From: JAHEZL01 sp046074525
GTDB taxonomy: Bacteria > Bacteroidota > Bacteroidia > Flavobacteriales_C > GCA-002722245
Length of the DNA stretch: 64,000 nt
Assembly: GCA_046074525.1 (NCBI GenBank)
Contig: JBJTOK010000052.1
Location: 46,865-110,864 of the forward strand
Direction: 5' to 3'
Of the stretch, positions 50,639 through 59,972 are shown piece after piece. A model generated the notes under the pieces. The model had not been told where the DNA came from. It worked only from the letters and a program-made list of their open reading frames with translations, and searched no databases. Positions within the stretch are counted from its first letter, which is position 1, and every line of letters starts with the position of its first letter. A program made the position numbers and the translations under genes.

Positions 50639-53600
50639 ATGCGATCACAAGTACTGACTTTCTTGTTTTTGTTCAGTGTGGCTCTCAGCGCTCAGATTGT
50701 GCCTAATAAGGGACAGTGGGAGGAGCATGTGCTTTTCCGTAGTGAGATCCCGGGAGGGATGCTTTTTTTTGAGGAAAATAAACTCACATATAACCTGATG
50801 CATCCCAATGATTACGATAAAATTCATGGTCATGCCCATCGCTTTGACAGCACACAGAAAGCCATGCGCTTCCATTCTTTTCAGATGAATTTTCTTAATG
50901 CCGATCCTGCCGCTGTGAAAAGTGGTGTTCAGCCGACAGATGAAAAGCTCAATTATTTTCAAGGGAAAGATCCAGCAAAATGGAAATCCGATATTTCAGC
51001 TTTCAAAAAAGTGAAGTACAGCGGACTGTACAAAGGCATCGACTTGCTTTTTTATAAAGAAGCCGAGCAGCCGAAATACGATTTTATTGTTCATGCGGGG
51101 GCTGATGTAAATAATATACAACTGAGGTTTGATGGTGCAGAAAAAGTTTTTGTGAGTAACAATGAGTTGAAGATACGCCTGTCTTTTACAGATATTATTG
51201 AACAGATTCCTATTGCTTACCAGCTCATCGACGGAAGAAAGGTGAGTGTGCCTTGTTTCTTTGTGGTGAAGGGGAATGTGGTGTCGTTTAAACTGGGTGA
51301 ATCGTACGATAAAAACTATGATCTGGTGATTGATCCTCTGCTGATTTTCTCTACTTATTCGGGATCAACTGGATTGAATTTTGGGTATACAGCTACTTAT
51401 GATGATGAGGGATTTTTGTATGCAGGAGGAAGTGTTTTTGAAACGGGGTATCCAACGACTGTGGGTGCGTATGATGTGACTTTTAATAGTTTGCCTACTT
51501 CAGAAACTTGGGGAGTTAGCGATATTGCCATTACCAAGTATGACACTTCAGGGACGAAGCGCATTTATTCCACTTACATTGGTGGCAGTAATTGCGAAGT
51601 ACCACACAGTTTAATTGTCAATAGCAAAGGGGAACTCATTATTTATGGATCTACAGGATCTGATGATTATCCGGTGACAGCAGGTGCGATTGATCAGAGT
51701 TTTGGTGGTGGATTTAATTATAATCTGGCGAATGGGATTTTTATTAATTACACTCAGGGTTCGGATATTGTTATTTCTAAATTGAGTGTGGATGGCGGAA
51801 GTTTGTTGGGCTCCACTTATTTTGGCGGATCAAGCAATGACGGACTCAATCTTTTTCTTGATTACAATTATGCTGATCAGATGCGTGGCGATGTTATTCT
51901 GGATTCAATGGATAATATTTATATCGCTTCCTGTACCTATAGCAACGATATTGTAGGGGTTAACGGATTTCAAACTGCTCATAAAGGCGTGTCTGAAGGG
52001 TTAGTGGCGAAGATGAATGCTAATCTCACATCCCTTGTATGGGCTTCATATCTTGGAGGTACAAAGAATGATGCTGTGTATTCCATTTTACTCGATGGAA
52101 ATGAAAATCTTGTTGTAGCAGGAGGTACTACATCTAATGATTTAGTAACAACTCCCGGTGTTTTATTCCCCACTTTTCAGGGCAATCCTTCGGATGGGTT
52201 TATTGCGAAAATCAGTAATGATGGGAAGACTTTAAATACCCTGACTTATTTTGGGACTGCGACCTATGATCAGGTGTATTTCGTGAAGATGGATAAACTC
52301 CAGAATATATATGTGTATGGGCAAAGTGCCAGTATGGACAGTGCTTTGGTGAAAAATGCGGCTTATTATTCAATAAAAAGCGGACAGTTTGTGAGCAAGC
52401 TGAACAATGATTTAACGAGCTTCATATGGTCCACAACTTTCGGCTCGGGAGATGGAAAAATCAATATTAGTCCCACAGCCCTCATGGTGGATCTTTGCAC
52501 TAAAGTTTACCTCACCGGCTGGGGCTCTCCTGATGGTGGTTTTAGTGGTATTCCCAATTATCTTGTTGGAGGTTTTGGATACAATGGCGCACGGGGAACG
52601 GCTGGTATGCCTGTGACTCCCGATGCTTTCCAATCCACTACTGAGGGAAGTGATTTTTACATTTTTGTGCTGGAAGATGATGCGTCGGCGATTTCCTACG
52701 CCAGTTTTTTTGGAGGGAATCTGAGCCATGAACACGTGGATGGCGGTACGAGTCGCTTCGACAGGAAAGGAAAGATCTACCAGTCGATGTGCGCCGGTTG
52801 TGGCGGAAACAGCGACATGCCAATATTTCCATCGAATGCAGTTTCTCCAACCAATAATTCTAACTGCAACAACGGGGTTTTTAAAATGGATTTCCTCTTA
52901 CCGAATCTTGTAGCTGATTTTAAGGTCGATTCGGCCTGCGCTTCGCAAGCTTTTCAGTTTAAGAATACTAGTTTAGGCCAGAAAAAAACTACCTATCACT
53001 GGCATTTTGGTGATGGAGATACGTCCTCTCTTTTCAATCCGAATCATGTTTACACTAGTCCGGGAACTTACCAGGTAAAACTAGTGCTGAATGATCCTGA
53101 TGCTTGTAATTTAGCTGATAGCATTGTGAAGCCGGTGCATGTGAAAGCATATAAAACTCAGGATTTGGGCGTGGATACTATTTGTGAAGGGGCAACAAAA
53201 CAAATTGGATTTACTTCTTTACCAAATTATAATTCATATTGGTGGCAACCGGGCCAAACTTTATCTGATTCAACAGTTTCCAATCCGTTGGCTTCTCCGG
53301 ACACAACCACTTCATATATAATGTTGGCTAATACAGGGGTTTGTCGCGATACTTTTTTTTATGAATTGCATGTCGTGCCTTCGAATGGCTTTTTAAGTGC
53401 AACTACCGATGCCGATACAATAGTGAAAGGAACTTCAACAACTTTGCACGTAGCACCAGCGAATTTGCCTGTCATCTGGTCGCCGTCGGTCACTCTGGAT
53501 AATGATACATTGTTTGATCCACAGGCTTCACCTTTGTCGACTACCACCTATGCCGTTAATCTGAAATCGGCATTGGCTAATGGCTGCGCAAGCAACGATT

Positions 53601-53911
53601 CGGTGACGGTATATGTCTACGATTCAAAATGCGGGAAGAATGACATTTATATCCCTAATGTTTTCACGCCGAACGACGATGGAAAAAATGATTTACTTTT
53701 TGTTCGAGGCAATAATATCACTGAATTGTACTTCGTCATTTATGATCGCTGGGGGGAGAAGGTGTTTGAAACATCGACTCAGAGCAAGGGATGGAATGGC
53801 GAATACAAAACACAAAGCTCCGATCCTGCAGTTTTTGTGTACTATCTTAAAGTGAAATGCGCCGGAGAGGATGAATATTTTGAAAAAGGAAATATAACTG
53901 TGATGCGATGA
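50639..53911 (+). CDS. T9SS type B secreted protein with SBBP-like propeller and PKD domain
   Basis: The 1090-residue protein has a signal peptide to ALSAQ (~19). The N-terminal domain NKGQWEEHVLFRSEIPGGML...GKDPAKWKSDISAFKKVKY (~20-230) is a Bacteroidota-specific domain (DUF7948-like). Beta-propeller-like SBBP repeats follow (LIFSTYSGSTG, IYSTYIGGSN, LGSTYFGGSSNDG, LVWASYLGGTKNDAVYSI). A PKD module (TTYHWHFGDGDTSSLFNPNH) leads to the gliding-type end (IYIPNVFTPNDDGKNDLLFV, VIYDRWGEKVFE). It overlaps the PorP/SprF gene by 4 bases, the usual arrangement of a SprB-like adhesin with its membrane partner. Confidence 0.87.
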   Translation: MRSQVLTFLFLFSVALSAQIVPNKGQWEEHVLFRSEIPGGMLFFEENKLTYNLMHPNDYDKIHGHAHRFDSTQKAMRFHSFQMNFLNADPAAVKSGVQPTDEKLNYFQGKDPAKWKSDISAFKKVKYSGLYKGIDLLFYKEAEQPKYDFIVHAGADVNNIQLRFDGAEKVFVSNNELKIRLSFTDIIEQIPIAYQLIDGRKVSVPCFFVVKGNVVSFKLGESYDKNYDLVIDPLLIFSTYSGSTGLNFGYTATYDDEGFLYAGGSVFETGYPTTVGAYDVTFNSLPTSETWGVSDIAITKYDTSGTKRIYSTYIGGSNCEVPHSLIVNSKGELIIYGSTGSDDYPVTAGAIDQSFGGGFNYNLANGIFINYTQGSDIVISKLSVDGGSLLGSTYFGGSSNDGLNLFLDYNYADQMRGDVILDSMDNIYIASCTYSNDIVGVNGFQTAHKGVSEGLVAKMNANLTSLVWASYLGGTKNDAVYSILLDGNENLVVAGGTTSNDLVTTPGVLFPTFQGNPSDGFIAKISNDGKTLNTLTYFGTATYDQVYFVKMDKLQNIYVYGQSASMDSALVKNAAYYSIKSGQFVSKLNNDLTSFIWSTTFGSGDGKINISPTALMVDLCTKVYLTGWGSPDGGFSGIPNYLVGGFGYNGARGTAGMPVTPDAFQSTTEGSDFYIFVLEDDASAISYASFFGGNLSHEHVDGGTSRFDRKGKIYQSMCAGCGGNSDMPIFPSNAVSPTNNSNCNNGVFKMDFLLPNLVADFKVDSACASQAFQFKNTSLGQKKTTYHWHFGDGDTSSLFNPNHVYTSPGTYQVKLVLNDPDACNLADSIVKPVHVKAYKTQDLGVDTICEGATKQIGFTSLPNYNSYWWQPGQTLSDSTVSNPLASPDTTTSYIMLANTGVCRDTFFYELHVVPSNGFLSATTDADTIVKGTSTTLHVAPANLPVIWSPSVTLDNDTLFDPQASPLSTTTYAVNLKSALANGCASNDSVTVYVYDSKCGKNDIYIPNVFTPNDDGKNDLLFVRGNNITELYFVIYDRWGEKVFETSTQSKGWNGEYKTQSSDPAVFVYYLKVKCAGEDEYFEKGNITVMR

Positions 53912-54900
53912 AGAAGTTGCTGATTATTTTTTCCTTTTTATCTGTTGCTTTGTCAGCGCAAGATCTTCATTATTCCCAATTTTTCTTTGCGCCTTACAAT
54001 TACAATCCGGCCCACATCGGAGATTTTGATGGCGATTATCGCTTCATTGGAAATCAGCGCCGTCAATGGTCGTCGGTGACTATTCCTTATCAAACTTTCT
54101 CAGGATCGGTGGATGCGCACGATTTCCTGAAAGAAAAGGGGCTGGGGACGATGTTCAGTATACAATCGGATAAAACCGGAGATTCTCATTTCATGACTAA
54201 TATTTTTAACCTTGGTGCTTCTTACCGCTTGAATGTGGACTCTGCTAATACAGTCATTTTTGGTGTACAAGCCGGAGTGAGTAATAAGCAATTCAATACT
54301 AAGGACTTGAAATACGACAATCAGTACAATGGTTTTTATTATGATCCTTCTATTTCTTCCATCGAGACTTATGACAAGCTGAGTACCACCTATTTCAATC
54401 TCAATGCAGGATTGAAATGGAAATTTATTTTGAATGAGAACACCAACCTCTTTGCGGGAATTTCGGTATTCAATATCACACAGCCAAAAGAATCTTTTAT
54501 GCAAAATGTCACGATTCGTCTGGATCGGCGTTATAATTTCGAGTTGGCTGTTGAGCATATGGTAGCCCCGCGCTGGTCGGTATTGCCAAAAGTGCTGTTG
54601 AGTTTTCAGGGGAAATATTCCGAATACCTCATAGGGGCCATGGTAAAATACGATTTCATCAGTGAGCCTTTTAATGAATGGAAGTTGCTGGCAGGGGCAT
54701 GGGGAAGAACCCGCGACGCAGGAAACTTGTTTGCGGGATTGATGTATAATAGCTGGACGTTTGGGGTAAGCTATGATGTCAATTTATCGAATCTTCAGCC
54801 GGCTTCACAGTACAGAGGCGGATTGGAACTTTCGGTTATTTATATCATCAAGCCTTTGCCAGCACGTGAGAAGTTTAAAATTTGTCCGAAATATATATGA
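53908..54900 (+). CDS. PorP/SprF-family outer-membrane protein of the type IX system
   Basis: The 330-residue protein has a signal peptide to VALSAQ, then the family start DLHYSQFFFAPYNYNPAHIGDFDGDYRFIGNQRRQWSSV (N-P-A and N.R.QW are the hallmarks) and a 14-strand-type barrel. Members pair with type B cargo and hold it at the cell surface. The gene is coupled to the 1090-aa type B protein (4-bp overlap) and to the OmpA-like protein (4-bp ATGA overlap), so the three form one surface module. Confidence 0.9.
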   Translation: MKKLLIIFSFLSVALSAQDLHYSQFFFAPYNYNPAHIGDFDGDYRFIGNQRRQWSSVTIPYQTFSGSVDAHDFLKEKGLGTMFSIQSDKTGDSHFMTNIFNLGASYRLNVDSANTVIFGVQAGVSNKQFNTKDLKYDNQYNGFYYDPSISSIETYDKLSTTYFNLNAGLKWKFILNENTNLFAGISVFNITQPKESFMQNVTIRLDRRYNFELAVEHMVAPRWSVLPKVLLSFQGKYSEYLIGAMVKYDFISEPFNEWKLLAGAWGRTRDAGNLFAGLMYNSWTFGVSYDVNLSNLQPASQYRGGLELSVIYIIKPLPAREKFKICPKYI

Positions 54901-57140
54901 AGGTCAGGTTCAGTAAATATTTAAAAATCAGGATGAGCATCGTCCTGCTTTTTTTCTTTTGTATTTCTGCAGCCCAGGAAAAGCAGTATGCCAAGTATGC
55001 TGAAGAGGCCTGGAACGACGGTGATTTCATTAGTGCTGCCCATTATTACCAGAAAGTGTACGATGCCGATACAACTAAAATAGCGGTGACCTATCGCCTG
55101 GCGCAAAGTCATTTAAATTACAATGCGTACAAAAAAGCATATCCGCTTTTTGTCAAAGTACACGCTTCAAAAAGCGAGGAATATCCAGCCTTGTATTACA
55201 TGGCTATGATCAATAAATACTTCGGCAATTATGAATTGAGTGCTCAGCAGTTTACAAAGTTCACAAAGGAAAGCAAGGATAAATCGTCTTTCATTTACCA
55301 AAGCGCTGTTCAGGAAGTGAAGGCGGCTAAGGTGATTCCACGTATATTAAAAGATACATTGAAATTAAATGTTTTCGATCTTGCCGGTATAAATTCTTCT
55401 GATGCTGAGTTTTCGGCAGCGCTTTTGAATGACTCAGTAATGTTTTATTCGGCCTTGCGCCAGAACGATAAAAAGGAATATGCCCTGAAAATTTATACTG
55501 CCAGTGGTAATGGAGGATGGTGGGCTGAGGATTCGGCTTTATCGGCAATAAATGAGGGGGGCGGACATTCGGCCAACGGCGCTTTCAACGCCATGCGCAC
55601 GAGGTTTGTTTACAGTCGCTGTGCCAACCTTAAATCCTGTAAACTGGTAGAATCCAACTTAACCGATTCCGGCTGGAGTGCTCCTGTTTTTTTACCTGAT
55701 GAAATCAATCTCACCGATTCTACCGTTACGCATCCTTTCCTTTTTGGAGTGGGAGATAAGGAGATACTGCTTTTTTCTTCCAATCGTGCAGGAGGCAAGG
55801 GTGGAATGGATATCTGGTATTCGGAACGCATCAAAGGAAAGTATAGCGCGCCAAAAAACATCGGTACTAAAATCAATACCCCCGGAAATGAAATCACGCC
55901 TTTTTATAATTTGAATGATACCGCTTTGTATTTCAGTTCCGACTGGCACGCGGGTATTGGCGGACAGGATATTTTTAAAAGCAAGGGCGAGTTAAAGGCA
56001 TTGGGAGAGCCGGTGAATGTAGGGCTCCCTCTCAACTCCAATCGCGATGACAAGGGTTTGGTGATGGATGCTACCGGCGGCGGATTTTTTAGCTCTACCC
56101 GCGAAGGAACCATAACCGAGGATGAAGATGCCATTTGTTGTTCCGATCTCTATCGCTTTGAAAAGCCTTATGAAAAGGAAGTTTTTATTCCGCAGGACAC
56201 TTTGCCTTACCGGATGGAAGAAGATTTTATCACTGTTTCTGTAGTGTTGTATTTCCATAACGATGAACCGAATCCACGTACACGTGATACACTGACCAAG
56301 CTGAATTACCTTACTACTTATAACGCCTATAAAAAGCTGCAACCAGAATACGAAAAGCTTTATCCCGATACGCTAAAAGGGGATGACCGCCAAATGGCAG
56401 AGGAGGATATCCGCCGTTTTTTTGAGGATTATGTGGATCAGGGGATGAGAAATCTCGAGCAGTTCTCAAAGGAATTACTGGTATATCTCGACAAGGGTTA
56501 CTCGGCTGAGGTGGTGGTGAAAGGTTTTGCGAGTCCGCTCACCAAATCCGATTACAATGTCAACTTATCCCTCCGCCGTATTTCTTCTTTTGTGAATTTT
56601 CTCAAGGAATACCGCAAGGGTGAGTACCAGGCCTATTTGAATGGTACAGCAACCAACGGCGCCAAACTTACTATCATTAAGGAGCCCAATGGTGAATACA
56701 AATCTCATGATGGTGTAAGCGATGACTATTATGATGTGAGAAATTCCATTTACAGTCCATTTGCAGCCATCGAAAGAAGGATAGAGGTGGTGGCTGTCAA
56801 TCTCATCCCGAAAGAGAAAAAGGAAATTCCCTACAACGATAATTTCAAAAAGATAGTGGTTGAAGTAGGGGATGTGCAGGGTAATACTGTTGAGAAAAAA
56901 CTTTATCTGAAAAATACTTCTAACGAGATATGGGAGGTGGAACGACTTGGGGCTGATTGCAGTTGTACAAAGCTGACTTATAGCGGTGAGGAAATCAGGC
57001 CCGGAGAATACCTTGAAATTTCCTTTTCTATCGATCTCGGACATAAACTCGGATCAAACAAAAATATCCTGATCCTCAAGAAAACCAATTCGCTTGATTA
57101 CCAAATGATTGAATTGCGTTATAATGTGATAAGAGAGTAG
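54897..57140 (+). CDS. OmpA-like envelope protein with TPR/PD40 front and DUF1573-like C-terminus
   Basis: Starting at ATG 54,897 gives 747 residues (the earlier ATG at 54,882 lacks a signal peptide start). There is a signal peptide to ISAAQ, TPR-like repeats (~25-130; AAHYYQKVYDADT, AYPLFVKVHAS), PD40-type propeller strands (LLFSSNRAGGKGGMDIWYS, LYFSSDWHAGIGGQDIF, GGFFSSTREG) and an OmpA-like peptidoglycan-binding fold (VVLYFHNDEPNPRT, VVVKGFASPLTKSDYNVNLSLRR, AAIERRIEVV) with a long insertion. The last ~100 residues form an extra Ig-like domain, NTSNEIWEVERLGADCSCTKL, which fits DUF1573 (cysteine pair CSC). PorE/SprE-type proteins share the front. It probably ties the adhesin/SprF pair to the cell wall. 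Confidence 0.8.
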   Translation: MKVRFSKYLKIRMSIVLLFFFCISAAQEKQYAKYAEEAWNDGDFISAAHYYQKVYDADTTKIAVTYRLAQSHLNYNAYKKAYPLFVKVHASKSEEYPALYYMAMINKYFGNYELSAQQFTKFTKESKDKSSFIYQSAVQEVKAAKVIPRILKDTLKLNVFDLAGINSSDAEFSAALLNDSVMFYSALRQNDKKEYALKIYTASGNGGWWAEDSALSAINEGGGHSANGAFNAMRTRFVYSRCANLKSCKLVESNLTDSGWSAPVFLPDEINLTDSTVTHPFLFGVGDKEILLFSSNRAGGKGGMDIWYSERIKGKYSAPKNIGTKINTPGNEITPFYNLNDTALYFSSDWHAGIGGQDIFKSKGELKALGEPVNVGLPLNSNRDDKGLVMDATGGGFFSSTREGTITEDEDAICCSDLYRFEKPYEKEVFIPQDTLPYRMEEDFITVSVVLYFHNDEPNPRTRDTLTKLNYLTTYNAYKKLQPEYEKLYPDTLKGDDRQMAEEDIRRFFEDYVDQGMRNLEQFSKELLVYLDKGYSAEVVVKGFASPLTKSDYNVNLSLRRISSFVNFLKEYRKGEYQAYLNGTATNGAKLTIIKEPNGEYKSHDGVSDDYYDVRNSIYSPFAAIERRIEVVAVNLIPKEKKEIPYNDNFKKIVVEVGDVQGNTVEKKLYLKNTSNEIWEVERLGADCSCTKLTYSGEEIRPGEYLEISFSIDLGHKLGSNKNILILKKTNSLDYQMIELRYNVIRE

Positions 57141-57203
57141 AGCTTCTGTCTTCGAAGGACCTATCGTCCCTCATGTCCTCTTCTTTTCCAAAGAAGCAAA
57201 GAC

Positions 57204-57229
57204 TTACTTTTTGATCAAGGAAAAAGTAA
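57204..57229 (-). repeat. Short intergenic repeat, copy 2
   Basis: On the - strand it reads TTACTTTTTCCTTGAT followed by CAAAAAGTAA; the ends are complementary (TTACTTTTT / AAAAAGTAA). It matches the core of the copy at 9315 in the opposite orientation, 63 bases after the OmpA-like stop. Confidence 0.6.
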
Positions 57230-57343
57230 AGATAGCCCCCTTTTTTCAAGACCCGAAAAATCCTACCCGTCACCCGATTTATTTACCCGGTTATCGAAAA
57301 CGCCCCTTAAAAGCCTTGCAGCACCCGTAGATTTGATGTGTAG

Positions 57344-57523
57344 CTGACGGGGAGTATTATCAGCATCAGCGGCAAAACGATATACCTAAACAGTATCTCC
57401 GCTACTGTGCGTGAAATCAAGGTGGAAATAACCCTGGCTCCTTACGAAGAGGGAACCTACTTCATTGACTTAACCGGTGCTATAGGTAATACCTACTTGG
57501 TGAAAGCGCAGAAGAAAGGCTAA
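57344..57523 (+). pseudogene. Relic of a T9SS type A sorting domain
   Basis: An open stretch without start codon reads GSIISISGKTIYLNSISATV, then VEITLAPYEEGTYFIDLTGA, then TYLVKAQKKG and stop. The final part matches the last strands of type A sorting domains (..GTYFI.L....Y..K). A stop codon (57,341-57,343) lies directly upstream in frame and no body of the protein remains. The rest of the ~700-base gap (57,141-57,837) holds the repeat copy 2 and the leader of the next operon; I see no other gene. Confidence 0.6.
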
Positions 57524-57837
57524 GTAGGGACCAGGGAAGGATGTGCAGAGCCGTGGGGGCTCTCACATCCTTGAAAAACTAACGGTCATTTCGAGAGGTT
57601 ATGTACGGAGGTAAATGAATGTAATGTCTTTATTTGAATTAAGTGTTTGATTTTTAGTGTTTTATATTTGTTGTGCAACTAATCAAAATACATTGATGCA
57701 TTTGTTCTCTCTGCGACCCGCCTGATTAAATTTGTATTAAATCACATAATTTTATGAGCAATGACAGCTTGTTAATTTAAATATTGTGATAGATTTACAT
57801 TCAAATTCAAAAATCAAACAAAAAACTAGGGTAAACC

Positions 57838-58023
57838 ATGGCAGCAAAAAAGTCAACAACAGCAACAACTGCAAAAGCAGCTCCTGCAAAAAAGGCAAGT
57901 GTAAAGAAATCAGTGAGCTTTGAGGAAATTTCCAAAAGAGCGTATGAAATCTATGTTAACAGCGGCGGAAGTTCTTCTGCAGAGCAAAACTGGTTACAAG
58001 CTGAGAAAGAATTGAGCAAATAA
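57838..58023 (+). CDS. Small DUF2934-like protein with Lys/Ala-rich N-terminus
   Basis: The 61-residue protein is in two parts. Residues 1-25 are a basic Ala/Lys/Thr tail (AAPAKKASVKKS). Residues ~27-61 (FEEISKRAYEIYVNSGGSSSAEQNWLQAEKELSK) are the DUF2934 pattern (I..RAY.i...rG...g....DW..AE.EL). The function is unknown. The stop overlaps the start of the debranching enzyme by 1 base (TAATG), so it is made with the alpha-glucan enzymes. The basic tail recalls that of the GH57 protein encoded two genes downstream of the debranching enzyme. Confidence 0.75.
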   Translation: MAAKKSTTATTAKAAPAKKASVKKSVSFEEISKRAYEIYVNSGGSSSAEQNWLQAEKELSK

Positions 58024-59960
58024 TGTCCCTGCTTTCCTTTGATAAAACCGAATTAGCGGATTTCATTAGTTCGTCACAGAAGGAGTTTCTTGAAACCAAC
58101 AAAACCGGGGCTTATTGCAGCTCAACGGTGGTTTTGTGCAATACCAGAAAATACCACGGACTATTGGTTGCCCGTCAGCCAAAGATTGACGACAACAGTT
58201 ATGTCCTTTTGTCGTCAATCAATGAAATAGTCACGATTGCAAAAGCCTCTTATGAGCTTGGTACCAACCAATATCCCAATACCCTTTATCCCAAAGGGTA
58301 TTGTTTTTTGGAAGAGTATAATGGCGACAAAATTCCAACCTGGATTTACAGCGTTGGTGATTTCCAATTGAAAAAGGAAATTCTCCTCGTTGCCAATGAA
58401 GACAGAGTGCTGGTGCGCTACACCTGCCTGTCGGCGAAAGGAAGTGTGGATATTTCCATCCGTCCTTTTACCTCTTTCCGGAAGATTCATGAAGTAGGAA
58501 AAAGCAATGAAGAGGTGTCGCTTTCAAGCAATAAAACGGAAGGTGGATTTGAATATAAAATGTATCCCAAGTATGACAGTTTGTTTTTTCAGCTATCAAA
58601 AAAAGCTGAAATTACGAGCTGCTCCGATTGGTTTTACAATGTGGAATATCTCAGGGAGCTGGAGCGTGGTTATGATTTCCGGGAAGATGTTTTTTCTCCC
58701 GGATACTTCAGCACTGCTATCAAGAAAGGAGAAGAATTGATTTTTTCAGCCGGTACTTCTAAAACCAGCGTGAAAAATCTCAGCGCATTTTTTGCTGCTG
58801 AATTTGAAAAAATAAAAGAGGTAAAAAGCTTTGGCGATTGTCTTGAGAAAGCTGCCGATCAGTTTATTGCCGATACCAAAAAAGGTACTGAAGTATGTGC
58901 AGGCTACCACTGGTTTGGAAGATGGGGTAGAGATACCTTTATTTCATTGCCCGGACTCACTCTTGAAAGAGGGAAGCCAGCAGTGTGTAAGTCTATTATG
59001 GATACTATGCTTAAGGATCTCAAAGATGGCCTCCTTACCAATATTGGTGTGGGAGAAGCTGCGCGCTACAACTCGGCTGACGCTTCGTTGTGGTTCTTCT
59101 GGGCCTTACAGAAATACACCGATTATACTTCCTCTTCTAAAAAAGTATGGAAGGAGTATGGCGTGAAAATGAGAGAGATTCTTGCAAATTACCGCAAGGG
59201 TACGATGTACAATATCCACATGCAGGAAAATGGTTTGCTGTATGGTGGACAAGATGACGTGGCGCTTACATGGATGGATGCTATGGTGGATGGTCGACCG
59301 GTGACACCGCGTGACGGACTAGCAGTTGATTTGAATGCTTTGTGGTACAATGCCATTTGTTTTTCTATTGATATGGCGAAATTGGCCGGTGACCGGGAAT
59401 TTGTGGAGCAATGGAAGGACATTCCTGCAAAAATAAAATCGTCTTTCATCTCCATGTTCTGGAGTGTAGATAATTCATACCTTGCGGATTGTATTAATGG
59501 CAACCATTTCGATTGGTCATTGCGCCCCAATCAGGTTTTCGCCATATCTCTGCCTTACGCTCTGGTGGAAGGCGATATGGCGGTTTCGGTGCTGGAAGAG
59601 GTGAAAGAAAAGTTGTTGACTCCCAGGGGGTTGCGAACCCTTTCGCCAAATGATCGTATGTATAAGGGTTTGTACAAAGGGGATCAGAAAGAACGCGATT
59701 TGATGTACCATCAGGGAGTGGTTTGGCCTTGGTTGTTGGGGCATTTCGCAGAAGCTTATCTTAAAGTACACGGAAACAGAGTAAAGTATTTTATTCAAGA
59801 AATATATGATAGTTTTGCACCGGCAATCAAAGAATATGGATTAGGGTCCATTGCCGAAATCTACAACGGGGATGCTCCACACGAAGCCGTTGGCACAATT
59901 TCACAAGCCTGGAGCATTGCAGAATTGCTAAGAATACGTGGAATGATAGTCGGAAAATAG
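58023..59960 (+). CDS. Glycogen debranching enzyme (amylo-alpha-1,6-glucosidase, GH133 type)
   Basis: The 645-residue cytoplasmic enzyme has an N-terminal beta domain (SSTVVLCNTRKYHGLLVARQ, ~37-56) and a C-terminal (alpha/alpha)6 barrel starting near residue 285. The barrel carries AGYHWFGRWGRDTFISLPGL, DASLWFFWALQKY, LTWMDAMVDGRPVTPRDG, RPNQVFAISLPY and YHQGVVWPWLLGHFAEAY. The GRDT Asp and later acidic residues are those expected for hydrolysis of alpha-1,6 branches. It should trim glycogen branches together with the glycosyltransferase and GH57 enzyme next door. Length is normal for the bacterial GDE_C family. Confidence 0.92.
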   Translation: MSLLSFDKTELADFISSSQKEFLETNKTGAYCSSTVVLCNTRKYHGLLVARQPKIDDNSYVLLSSINEIVTIAKASYELGTNQYPNTLYPKGYCFLEEYNGDKIPTWIYSVGDFQLKKEILLVANEDRVLVRYTCLSAKGSVDISIRPFTSFRKIHEVGKSNEEVSLSSNKTEGGFEYKMYPKYDSLFFQLSKKAEITSCSDWFYNVEYLRELERGYDFREDVFSPGYFSTAIKKGEELIFSAGTSKTSVKNLSAFFAAEFEKIKEVKSFGDCLEKAADQFIADTKKGTEVCAGYHWFGRWGRDTFISLPGLTLERGKPAVCKSIMDTMLKDLKDGLLTNIGVGEAARYNSADASLWFFWALQKYTDYTSSSKKVWKEYGVKMREILANYRKGTMYNIHMQENGLLYGGQDDVALTWMDAMVDGRPVTPRDGLAVDLNALWYNAICFSIDMAKLAGDREFVEQWKDIPAKIKSSFISMFWSVDNSYLADCINGNHFDWSLRPNQVFAISLPYALVEGDMAVSVLEEVKEKLLTPRGLRTLSPNDRMYKGLYKGDQKERDLMYHQGVVWPWLLGHFAEAYLKVHGNRVKYFIQEIYDSFAPAIKEYGLGSIAEIYNGDAPHEAVGTISQAWSIAELLRIRGMIVGK

Positions 59961-59972
59961 GGACCAGAAACA

